Source of the DNA: Desulfovibrionaceae bacterium UBA930
GTDB taxonomy: Bacteria; Desulfobacterota; Desulfovibrionia; Desulfovibrionales; Desulfovibrionaceae
Reading direction: 5' to 3'
NCBI GenBank assembly: GCA_002293605.1
Contig: DBDO01000029.1
Location: forward strand, 1-13,913
DNA: 13,913 nt
The translations under genes were made by a program, and so were the position numbers. How positions within the stretch are numbered: position 1 is the first letter of the stretch; every line of letters begins with the position of its first letter. The notes beneath the pieces were generated by a model. It was not told where the DNA came from. It worked only from the letters and a program-made list of their open reading frames with translations, and ran no database searches. This document shows positions 6,903-13,336 of this stretch, piece by piece.

Positions 6903-8035
6903 ATCTCCATATCCCTATTATATCCTATAGTTTTATGAAGAGATTTCACCATTTCAGCATTGAGTCGGTGAAGCGCACTTGCATTCAAGCCGCTTGCAGT
7001 ACCCCCCTTAGTCCAGAAGTCAATATGTCCAACACCTGCTGCTAGCCCTTCTGCATTATCAAAAACCTGCTCCAATAAATCTTGTAATGTTTGCACCTTA
7101 AAGTCGCCTATATGATTTATAACCGTGCGAAGAAAGGGAACGAAAAATCTGCAGAAGATCTCTACCCCGTAGTATTTAAACAAAATACTTGACTCCGAAT
7201 CTCCTATAATATTGACAATGGCAGTCCAGTAGTTAAGAAAAATACGATGTTGCCTGTCTGCGGCCTCTCTATCCGCTATAGGATTATCTACAGTGAGGAT
7301 GTATTTCTTTATCGCTTTAACAAAACTTTTCTGGTTAATACTGCCATCTTTTGATTCCTCATTAGCCATTTTAATTTTTCCCTTCCAGGGACTATTTTGT
7401 GTATTATTTAAAAAATATACATATTGTAAAGATTTTTCATCTTCACCTTTTTGAACAGACTGCATGATCCACTTTGGAAGATGCGGCGTAGGGTCAACCC
7501 CTATGGCTTTTGTCAGCCTTGCCTGAATACGTTGAGCGACCCCCTCATCAACGCTTTTTTGTGTTGTATTTACAATCAAAAAATGACACATCTGTTCTAT
7601 TTCAGAAAGATTTACGGCTATATTAACAGGAAGCTCAAAGCCTAAAACCCTTGAATCTTTCTCTGCCGCCATCTTGAGTCCTTCGACTCTATGCTGTCCA
7701 TCAACAATATTAAATGGACAAATCTCGGATATATCAATCTCAATTGTATTATTTGAAGGGTCAAAAGGAATGCTTTTATCTGTAGCCATAAATATACTTG
7801 TTGGCAAAAATGCATCCTTTGTTGCTTGACCACCAACAATATAATCACATAACTTTCTCGCTCGTCCTTTGTTTAACAGTCTTTGATATCCTTTTTCATT
7901 TATATTTTCGGGATCAAGACGTTCAATACTATAAAAATTTTCAATCAAAAAATCTGATACCTTAAGTGACGTGGCATAGAGAACCAAAGCTCCTTGCTTC
8001 ACCAGAGACGCTGGACGAACAATCTTTTTTGGCAT
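6899..8035 (-). CDS. DGQHR-domain (DndB-like) protein
   Basis: The 378-residue protein carries VDGQHRVEGL at 111-120, the signature of the DGQHR family. That family includes DndB, the regulator linked to DNA phosphorothioation, and related proteins in other DNA-modification loci. The fold is thought to be related to ParB/sulfiredoxin. Other recognisable parts are a basic segment (RLLNKGRARKLCDYI, 52-66) and a hydrophobic helix with IVNTTQKSVDE after the DGQHR core, typical of the family. AAGG lies 6 nt before the ATG. None of the Dnd enzymes (DndA, C, D, E) or dpd genes is present in this window. It is followed directly by the GIY-YIG gene. The gene is clearly AT-rich compared with the chromosomal genes on both sides. 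Family assignment is good; the role is inferred to be DNA-modification or defence related. Confidence 0.87.
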   Translation of the reverse strand: MPKKIVRPASLVKQGALVLYATSLKVSDFLIENFYSIERLDPENINEKGYQRLLNKGRARKLCDYIVGGQATKDAFLPTSIFMATDKSIPFDPSNNTIEIDISEICPFNIVDGQHRVEGLKMAAEKDSRVLGFELPVNIAVNLSEIEQMCHFLIVNTTQKSVDEGVAQRIQARLTKAIGVDPTPHLPKWIMQSVQKGEDEKSLQYVYFLNNTQNSPWKGKIKMANEESKDGSINQKSFVKAIKKYILTVDNPIADREAADRQHRIFLNYWTAIVNIIGDSESSILFKYYGVEIFCRFFVPFLRTVINHIGDFKVQTLQDLLEQVFDNAEGLAAGVGHIDFWTKGGTASGLNASALHRLNAEMVKSLHKTIGYNRDMEI

Positions 8036-8234
8036 GGCTCACCTTGCTGAGGACTATGCAGGTTCTGATTATGATGAGGCAACGGCATCCAAGTTTAGGT
8101 TTGCTTTTATAGCTTTGTAGCAATTAAATCAAGATCCTATTATAGAAAAAATGACTTCTAAGGCCAAGCGGATGCCCTTCACGCCGCAGAGGCAGCGCAA
8201 GCAAGCAGGAAAGCACATTATCTATGAAGAAAGC

Positions 8235-8993
8235 CTACGTGTCAGCGCGGCTTAGTGTGGCTATCAGGCCGACCAATTCTCGACAAAATTCGCGTATTGC
8301 GGCAAAGCCCCCCGTCTTGCTGAATGTGGCTTCATCCAGATACAGGCGTTTGTTGACCTCAATCATGATCGACTGTACCTGCGGCTCTCTCTTGTAATAC
8401 GACATGGGTACGATACTGCCGCTATAGGGGAAATTGATTTTGACGCTGTATCCAGCACATTCAATATATGTTTGCAAGGATTCCATTAAAAATTTTGACG
8501 TATGAAAAGAGTCTGTTCCTATGCAGAAGTCCGGGAGATCACCGCCATATGAAAGCATATTTGAAAATGAATGGCAATCAATAATACAGCATTGTCCATG
8601 CCTTTGGAGCTTATGTGCCACAGACTTGGTAAGAAGCGCATGGTGCGGATCATATAACGCCGCAAGGGTCTTCTGTCGCAAGAGGACATCATATGCCCGG
8701 AATGACGTGCCGTCTTCAAAATGGGTGTAGAACAGCCCCCGTCCGCGTTGGCTTTCCGGTTCATTGACATCATCCCGGAAGCGTTCCACATCGCAAACAA
8801 TACGGCTGAATAACGGATTTATTGTAGTAATGTTATACTGGCTTGGAAAAAGTTGATCCACAAACAGGTCGGCTTCTTTGAAGACATTCCGGCGTAGAGT
8901 ATCACCGGAAACAAGGCTGTTTTCCCCCTCAATATATCCTGGGGGAATATCGAGCCCGGAATGCGGGATATGCAGAATAACATGTGCAAACAT
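8235..8993 (-). CDS. N-formylglutamate amidohydrolase family protein
   Basis: The 252-residue protein has the FGase (PF05013-type) motifs. These are HIPHSG (8-13), VCDVERF (66-72), GRGLFYTH (84-91), IDCHSF (138-143) and EVNKRLYLDE (212-221), supplying the His/Asp/Glu residues that bind metal in this zinc-peptidase-like fold. Characterised members hydrolyse N-formylglutamate in histidine degradation; many others have unknown amide substrates. No hut genes are nearby, so the histidine role is not supported by context. The start lies 64 nt inside the 3' end of the truncated AlbA gene, in another frame. An AT-rich TATATATAAT stretch sits 13-22 nt upstream and could supply a -10 element. The ribosome site is weak. 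Confidence 0.88.
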   Translation of the reverse strand: MFAHVILHIPHSGLDIPPGYIEGENSLVSGDTLRRNVFKEADLFVDQLFPSQYNITTINPLFSRIVCDVERFRDDVNEPESQRGRGLFYTHFEDGTSFRAYDVLLRQKTLAALYDPHHALLTKSVAHKLQRHGQCCIIDCHSFSNMLSYGGDLPDFCIGTDSFHTSKFLMESLQTYIECAGYSVKINFPYSGSIVPMSYYKREPQVQSIMIEVNKRLYLDEATFSKTGGFAAIREFCRELVGLIATLSRADT

Positions 8994-9456
8994 TTGCGTA
9001 TCCGTTAAATATTATATATAATTTTTTCAAATACTTCATACTTCCTGCATAACTGGAATCCCAGTTTCCGGCAAAAAGGTTTTTTCTTGAAAAAAAGTTC
9101 TCCAGCTCTCTGGCGCTCATTTGTCGGTCTTCATCCCCAACGCGCATATATTGCCTGCCATAGGCGGCATAGGGCGCTTCCTGACCGGCGAAGGCAATCT
9201 TGACGCACTGCGTCTTTTCCACCGTTTCGGTAGTGATTTCAGGATAGATTTTTGGCTCAATATGCGCGGCAATGGCTTGGGAAATATCGCGGATAGTCTT
9301 TGCGCCGACATTGATGCCTACCGGAATGCCGTCATCGCGAATGCCAAACCATAGCTCACCCTCACCATGTTTATTCAATATGGCGGCAATGGAAATAAGC
9401 CCTTCCTTGAGTTGGCCGAGCGTTTTTTTGAATTCCGTGCTTTCGTTTTCAGGCAT
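8929..9456 (-). CDS. AlbA_2/Schlafen-type DNA-binding protein, 3'-truncated
   Basis: Residues 1-134 match the N-terminal AlbA_2 (Schlafen-type) domain of large ATP-binding or helicase-like transcriptional regulators. Visible pieces are ESTEFKKTLGQLKEGLISIA (5-24), GELWFGIRDDGIPVG (33-47), HIEPKIYPEI (65-74), APYAAYGRQYMRVGDEDRQM (94-113) and NWDS (131-134). Family members as I recall them continue for several hundred residues. Here similarity ends after WDS, near 9055, and the last 40 residues are read out of frame through the AT-rich leader and start of the N-formylglutamate-amidohydrolase gene. The start has GGAGA about 7 nt upstream and looks functional. It is probably a gene remnant; a short DNA-binding product is still possible. 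Confidence 0.75.
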   Translation of the reverse strand: MPENESTEFKKTLGQLKEGLISIAAILNKHGEGELWFGIRDDGIPVGINVGAKTIRDISQAIAAHIEPKIYPEITTETVEKTQCVKIAFAGQEAPYAAYGRQYMRVGDEDRQMSARELENFFSRKNLFAGNWDSSYAGSMKYLKKLYIIFNGYANVCTCYSAYPAFRARYSPRIY

Positions 9457-9500
9457 TGCTTTTCTCCGAAAAAACTATGCTAGAGGGGGAGATAATCAGC

Positions 9501-9547
9501 AAGGGCTACAGCAGTCCGGGGCGTTATAGCCCTTGTGACGGGGCTAT
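9501..9547 (-). promoter_or_regulatory. Leader with mutually exclusive hairpins upstream of the AlbA gene
   Basis: Plus-strand segment 9527-9534 (TAGCCCTT) is the exact complement of 9501-9508. The overlapping 9526-9532 (ATAGCCC) is the complement of 9541-9547. In a minus-strand transcript the middle segment can therefore pair with the upstream or the downstream partner, not both. This lies 45-91 nt before the AlbA start codon. Confidence 0.35.
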
Positions 9548-9596
9548 TGAGAAGCGGATATTGAAGAGAGGGCTCGCACAGGAAGGAGAGCGGGAT

Positions 9597-9673
9597 AAAA
9601 AACATGGTCTGCCTTCAAAAACCGCTATATGGACACAAGCTGTGTATCCATCGGTTTTTGAAGGGCAGACCAT
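9597..9673 (-). terminator. Very long intrinsic terminator hairpin
   Basis: Arms 9604-9624 and 9652-9673 pair over 21 bp with a single extra G at 9663-9665. An inner stem continues (9629-9633 / 9647-9651, then 9634-9637 / 9641-9644). On the minus strand the hairpin is followed by G and six T (9597-9602). It lies 37 nt past the tRNA-Ala 3' end and would stop tRNA transcription before the accessory genes. Confidence 0.7.
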
Positions 9674-9676
9674 AGC

Positions 9677-9698
9677 AAAATCAGGATAATTACCTGAT
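9677..9698 (-). terminator. Short intrinsic terminator after tRNA-Ala
   Basis: A 6-bp stem (ATCAGG 9680-9685 / CCTGAT 9693-9698) with a 7-nt loop is followed on the minus strand by TTTT (9677-9680, the first T closing the stem). It starts 12 nt after the tRNA CCA end, so it is the proximal terminator of the tRNA transcript. Confidence 0.55.
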
Positions 9699-9709
9699 AT
9701 CATTTATAC

Positions 9710-9785
<76 letters not shown>

Positions 9786-9832
9786 GGTACGGTTCTGGCG
9801 GGCAGCGCATAGCCGCCCAGCAGGCGAAGGAC

Positions 9833-9861
9833 TATGTAGATCGAATTTTTCCCGGACGCAA
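9833..9861 (-). promoter_or_regulatory. Candidate promoter for tRNA-Ala
   Basis: On the minus strand, TTGCGT (9856-9861) and TACATA (9833-9838) are spaced 17 nt apart, about 47 nt upstream of the tRNA 5' end. Spacing is ideal and each hexamer fits the sigma70 consensus partly. Confidence 0.35.
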
Positions 9862-9912
9862 GCAGGAAATCAAAAGCTTCGGCCTTTCCGGGCTGTCCGG
9901 AGGATTACGGCT

Positions 9913-10500
9913 TCACTCCACCATGCGTATGCGGCCTTTTCGAAGCTCCAATACGGAAAGGGCTGCGAGCGGCTGCGGAATCAGCATGACCTGGTTAAGG
10001 GACAGGCCTGTTACCTGCGCCAGGATGACGCGGTTTACCGCCTGGTGCCCGGCAAGCAGAGAGGCCTTGTGACGGCAGGCCTCTGCGCAAACAGCGGTAA
10101 AGGCGGGAAGCACCCGTTTGGCCAGCATGACGAAGCTCTCACCCTCCGGCGGCGGGGTACCGGCAGGATCTGAGCCCCGTTTTTCCCACTCCTGGGCAAA
10201 GACGCGCCGTACCCAGTCCTTTTCCTTCCCCTCCCACGCGCCCAGGGATATTTCCATAAATGCTGCGAGTTCTGTGATTTTTGCCGTATTCGCGGCATTG
10301 CCTTGCAGAATGATTTCTGCCGTCTGCCTGGAGCGTGCCAAAGGGCTGGACCAGACGGCGGAAAAGGCCACGCCCGCCAGTTCCCTCTGCCGCGCCTGTA
10401 TCTGGGCAACTCCCGCAGGCGTGAGCGGGTAGTCCTTTTGACCGGCAAGTACGCCGCCGGGGGCCGCCTCCCCGTGTCGAAGCAGATAGAGCAGGCTCAT
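9913..10500 (-). CDS. Histidine phosphatase family protein
   Basis: The 195-residue protein belongs to the phosphoglycerate-mutase-like histidine phosphatase branch. RHG with nucleophile His9 lies at 8-10 and SSPLARSRQTA at 51-61. EISLGAWEG at 83-91 carries the acid residue and AGHQAVNR at 150-157 the second catalytic histidine (His152). CobC and other small-molecule phosphatases share this layout, and the substrate cannot be assigned from motifs. The ATG overlaps the stop of the MocA-HD gene by 4 nt (ATGA), so it is the third gene of the xdhC operon. It may act on a nucleotide or phosphorylated product connected with cofactor maturation, but that is inferred from position only. Length is normal. 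Confidence 0.9.
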   Translation of the reverse strand: MSLLYLLRHGEAAPGGVLAGQKDYPLTPAGVAQIQARQRELAGVAFSAVWSSPLARSRQTAEIILQGNAANTAKITELAAFMEISLGAWEGKEKDWVRRVFAQEWEKRGSDPAGTPPPEGESFVMLAKRVLPAFTAVCAEACRHKASLLAGHQAVNRVILAQVTGLSLNQVMLIPQPLAALSVLELRKGRIRMVE

Positions 10501-11972
10501 AAAAAGACCCTGTCGGAAAAGCGATCCAAAGCACTTTCCAGTTCGTGCCCGCAGCGTTCGCCCAGCAGCGCTTCGACCGGGCGGCCCGCCATTGCTGCGG
10601 CAGCATCACGAACCGCCTTTGCAACCGCCTCTCGGCGGCTTATGGCTTCTTTTGCCTTGCCATTGCCGAAAAAGTGCTCTCGCACGGCAGCAAAGCGTTG
10701 CGAGAGCGAAACCAGGGCCTCGCCGGAAAAATGCTTGTCCGCGAGAAAAACACTCAGGCAGGCGTGAAGCAATTCCGGCCTTGGCGCGGTATAGCCCTCG
10801 GGAACGGATATTTCCGTCAGCAACTCCCCTTTGCTGTTCAAGGGCAGATCGCGCAGGGGAATGCCCAGAATCTCAAGCAGGCTGTCCGGGAGTACGGTAT
10901 GCGCACCTGCGGCCAGGGCGCATTCCCTCCAACCAAAGGCCTCTATCCAGGCATGGGCGACTCTGGCGTGCTCCCTGTGCATTCTGGCGATATCATGCAG
11001 CAGCCCCCCGCAGGCGTGGAGTTGTAAATCAGCGGGCAGCCCGGCCTTTCGCAGGGCCAGACCCAGACGCAAGGCCCCCCGCGCCACCTGAATGCTGTGC
11101 CGGATTTTTCTCTCGCTTAAGCGGGCGTTGCGCAGCCAGTCCGCTGCTTCCGAGAGCAAAGGCCTGACCCGGTTGCGGGTGGATGCAAGCAGGGCTTGCG
11201 CTTTGGCGAGATCCTCGGGCCTGTCGATATCACAAATCAGGCCTGCATCCGGCAGGGGCAGAAAGTGCACCGGCCTGCTCCGGGCCGCAGTTGCAGCGGG
11301 CACGCGGTAAAAGGGCGCGTCAAGCAGGCAGGAATGCAGGCGTTGGCCCTCCTGCGGCTGCCGATCGGCGCTGCAAAGCACGGCAAGCCTCTTTTCCGCC
11401 ATGCCCCGCATAAAGTCTTTTGCCTCTTGTCCTTTGAGCAGCCCGGCAAAATAGGCGCGCAGCCCGCCCTCTTCTTTTGCATGGAGGATGGCAGGGATAT
11501 GCGCGGCCCCGAACAGAACCGGATGCCCCAGACGGCTTTCAAAGGAAGGCACGAACACAGCCCAGTCCCGCTCGCCCTCGGACAGACTGTTCCAGGCCGC
11601 GATCAGGGCCGCAATACTTTGCGGCTTTACCAGAGCGCCGTCCACGGGCAGCAGCAAAACCGCGCGTGGCCTGGGGGTGCCCCCGGTCCAGAGGGCGCAG
11701 AGCCCCGCTTGCACGGAAGAAAACATGCCCTGCTCAAAGGCGGGATTATGCACGAGCGCGGCGTGTAAGTTTTGGGCCTGCGCCGAAATAGCCTGAGCAT
11801 GCGCTCCGGTGACCACACGGATATCCTCGGCACCGCCTTCTCTAAGCGCGGCAAAGGCCATGCCCAGCAGAGTGGAGCCGCCCAGGGGCAGCAGGGCTTT
11901 GGGCTCGCCGCCCATCCTGCTGGAGTGGCCTGCCGCAAGAATGAGAGCGCTGATTCCGGCAGGGGGGGTCAC
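10497..11972 (-). CDS. MocA-like nucleotidyltransferase fused to an HD-domain
   Basis: The 491-residue protein joins two domains. Residues 1-260 are a MobA/MocA-like NTP transferase: LILAAGHSSRMGGEPKALLP (10-29), LLLPVDGALVKP (106-117), GHPVLF (149-154) and CDIDRPEDL (247-255). MocA attaches CMP to molybdopterin to make the cytosine-dinucleotide cofactor of xanthine-dehydrogenase-type enzymes. Residues 285-415 are an HD-type metal phosphohydrolase: His292, His326-Asp327 in LLHDIA, His358, and Asp412 in LADKHF. The start is GTG at 11972, overlapping the xdhC stop as GTGA, with GGAGGG 4 nt upstream. The gene sits between XdhC and a histidine phosphatase. The first domain is well supported; the role of the HD part is unknown. 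Confidence 0.9.
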   Translation of the reverse strand: MTPPAGISALILAAGHSSRMGGEPKALLPLGGSTLLGMAFAALREGGAEDIRVVTGAHAQAISAQAQNLHAALVHNPAFEQGMFSSVQAGLCALWTGGTPRPRAVLLLPVDGALVKPQSIAALIAAWNSLSEGERDWAVFVPSFESRLGHPVLFGAAHIPAILHAKEEGGLRAYFAGLLKGQEAKDFMRGMAEKRLAVLCSADRQPQEGQRLHSCLLDAPFYRVPAATAARSRPVHFLPLPDAGLICDIDRPEDLAKAQALLASTRNRVRPLLSEAADWLRNARLSERKIRHSIQVARGALRLGLALRKAGLPADLQLHACGGLLHDIARMHREHARVAHAWIEAFGWRECALAAGAHTVLPDSLLEILGIPLRDLPLNSKGELLTEISVPEGYTAPRPELLHACLSVFLADKHFSGEALVSLSQRFAAVREHFFGNGKAKEAISRREAVAKAVRDAAAAMAGRPVEALLGERCGHELESALDRFSDRVFL

Positions 11973-13162
11973 AGTCCCTCCGGGCGCTGAAGGCCGCTTC
12001 GCCAGAGAATGAGTTCTCCGACTATGCTGACGGCTATTTCCTCAGGGCTTTCCGCGCCAATGGCAAGGCCTATAGGCGCGTGCACGCGGCCCAGGCGCTC
12101 AGGGGCGAGGCCGCAGGCCGTAAGCTGTGCATATACGGCGTCCCGCTTGCTTTTGCTGCCGATCATGCCGATATAGCCAGCCGAGGTGCTCAAGGCAGCG
12201 GCGAGGGCTTCGCGATCATGCGCATGGCCTCTGGTCAGGATGACCAGCGCGTCTTCGGGGCTAACCCGCATGCGCGACAATACCTGCATCATATCCTCTT
12301 CGCTCAGGGAGGGTGGCCGCTCTATGCTCGCGCCCGGAAAGCGTTCCGGACTCGCGAATTCCGGACGATCGTCAATCACGACAACGCGAAAGCCAACGCT
12401 TTGAGCGAGCCGGGCGCTTGCAAACGAGACATGCCCGCCGCCGAACAAAAAGACACGGGCAGGGCCGGCAAAATGCTCCAGAAGCCAGCATGACCCTTCT
12501 TCCTTGACGCGATGCAGCGCAAGCGGGGGAGGGAGCGGGGGCCTGGCCTCGTACAGCCTTGCGGCCTGCTGCGCGATGTCTTGAGGGAGATCCCCCGGCA
12601 AAAAGAGCGAGAAAGCTTTCCCTGCCTGATCCGCCGGGCATATGGCAAAGCGTTCAACATCCACGCAAAGGCTTTGTCCGGGTAGGGGAAAGCCTGCTTT
12701 GCTCCGCGCTGCCTCTTTGCAGCGGCTGTCCGTCACGGTGATTTTGACGGCAAAAGAAAAGGCGCGCCCCGCAGCCTCGGCCTCCTGGCCCTGGGCAAAG
12801 GCCTTTCTGACAGGCGCGTGACCCGCAGGCAGATACTCCAGCAAAAGAGTGAGGGCTCCCCCGCAGATCATATCCATATCCTCAACGCCATGCAGGGAAT
12901 ATGCCAGCAGTATGCCTGGCCGTGTGCCCAGAGGAGCGCCTGAGGCCCCGGCCCCCATGCGATGCAGAACAAGGGCCGCTTCTATGGCTTCGGCCTCGTA
13001 CCGGCCCCCCCCTATAGTGCCGAGAATGGAGCCGTCTGCCAACACCAGCATTCTGGCCCCCGCCGACCTCGGCGCAGAACCGCTCTGCTCCGTCAGGGTG
13101 ACCAGCACAAGGGAGTGTTTCGCTTCAAGAAGCGGCAATACTTCGCTGCACAATGCCTTCAT
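11969..13162 (-). CDS. XdhC/CoxI family molybdenum-enzyme maturation protein
   Basis: The 397-residue protein has both halves of the family. The N-terminal XdhC/CoxI domain shows GSAPRSAGARMLV (28-40), GTIGGGRYEAEAI (48-60) and Cys100 in MICGG. The C-terminal Rossmann domain shows FGGGHVSFASARLA (240-253), VVVIDDRPEF (260-269), TRGHAHD (310-316), GYIGMIGSKSKR (329-340) and IGAESPEEIAVSIVGELI. XdhC proteins bind the molybdenum cofactor and help its sulfuration and insertion into xanthine-dehydrogenase or aldehyde-oxidoreductase enzymes in the cytosol. The next gene is MocA-like, which fits a cytosine-dinucleotide cofactor; the target enzyme is not in this window. It is first in its operon. GGGGAA lies about 9 nt before the ATG. 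Confidence 0.93.
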   Translation of the reverse strand: MKALCSEVLPLLEAKHSLVLVTLTEQSGSAPRSAGARMLVLADGSILGTIGGGRYEAEAIEAALVLHRMGAGASGAPLGTRPGILLAYSLHGVEDMDMICGGALTLLLEYLPAGHAPVRKAFAQGQEAEAAGRAFSFAVKITVTDSRCKEAARSKAGFPLPGQSLCVDVERFAICPADQAGKAFSLFLPGDLPQDIAQQAARLYEARPPLPPPLALHRVKEEGSCWLLEHFAGPARVFLFGGGHVSFASARLAQSVGFRVVVIDDRPEFASPERFPGASIERPPSLSEEDMMQVLSRMRVSPEDALVILTRGHAHDREALAAALSTSAGYIGMIGSKSKRDAVYAQLTACGLAPERLGRVHAPIGLAIGAESPEEIAVSIVGELILWRSGLQRPEGL

Positions 13163-13234
13163 GATGCCATTCCCCGCGCTGGAAGTTCCCGCATAGCGTC
13201 ATAATCGTACACTGCAAGCCCTGTGGACGCCATT

Positions 13235-13268
13235 AAAAAAATCCGCAAGGGAAAGCGCTTGCCTGCGG
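13235..13268 (-). terminator. Terminator-like hairpin upstream of xdhC
   Basis: On the minus strand, CCGCA...TGCGG (13264-13268 / 13243-13247), or alternatively GCAAG/CTTGC (13258-13262 / 13245-13249), is followed by A and a T-run (A7 on the plus strand, 13235-13241). It points towards xdhC, 73 nt before its start. No minus-strand gene lies just to the right within the window. Confidence 0.4.
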
Positions 13269-13288
13269 GGCGCGTCATGCCCTATGAT
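13259..13288 (+). promoter_or_regulatory. Candidate promoter for the CDP-glucose dehydratase gene
   Basis: TTGCCT (13259-13264) and TATGAT (13283-13288) are spaced 18 nt apart, about 48 nt before the start codon. The -35 hexamer lies inside the hairpin upstream of xdhC, so the two elements may interfere. Confidence 0.3.
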
Positions 13289-13336
13289 CTGCCTGCCTGA
13301 GGCGCTATGTATTTCGGCCATTAATAAGGACGGCAT

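Noticed and set aside
6540..8234. Second copy of the tRNA-Ala 3' end as an attachment site
   Set aside because: I looked for the tRNA T-arm and acceptor sequence in the intergenic parts of the block and found no convincing copy.
8151..8255. 34-codon plus-strand frame starting MTSKAKRMPF, between the FGase and DGQHR genes
   Set aside because: No ribosome site, overlaps the 3' end of the opposite gene and matches nothing I recognise; it could be a remnant of a lost gene, but support is too weak to list.
11196..11768. Plus-strand 190-residue frame inside the MocA-HD gene
   Set aside because: Antisense shadow with no domain; the minus-strand gene has clear motifs over the same bases.
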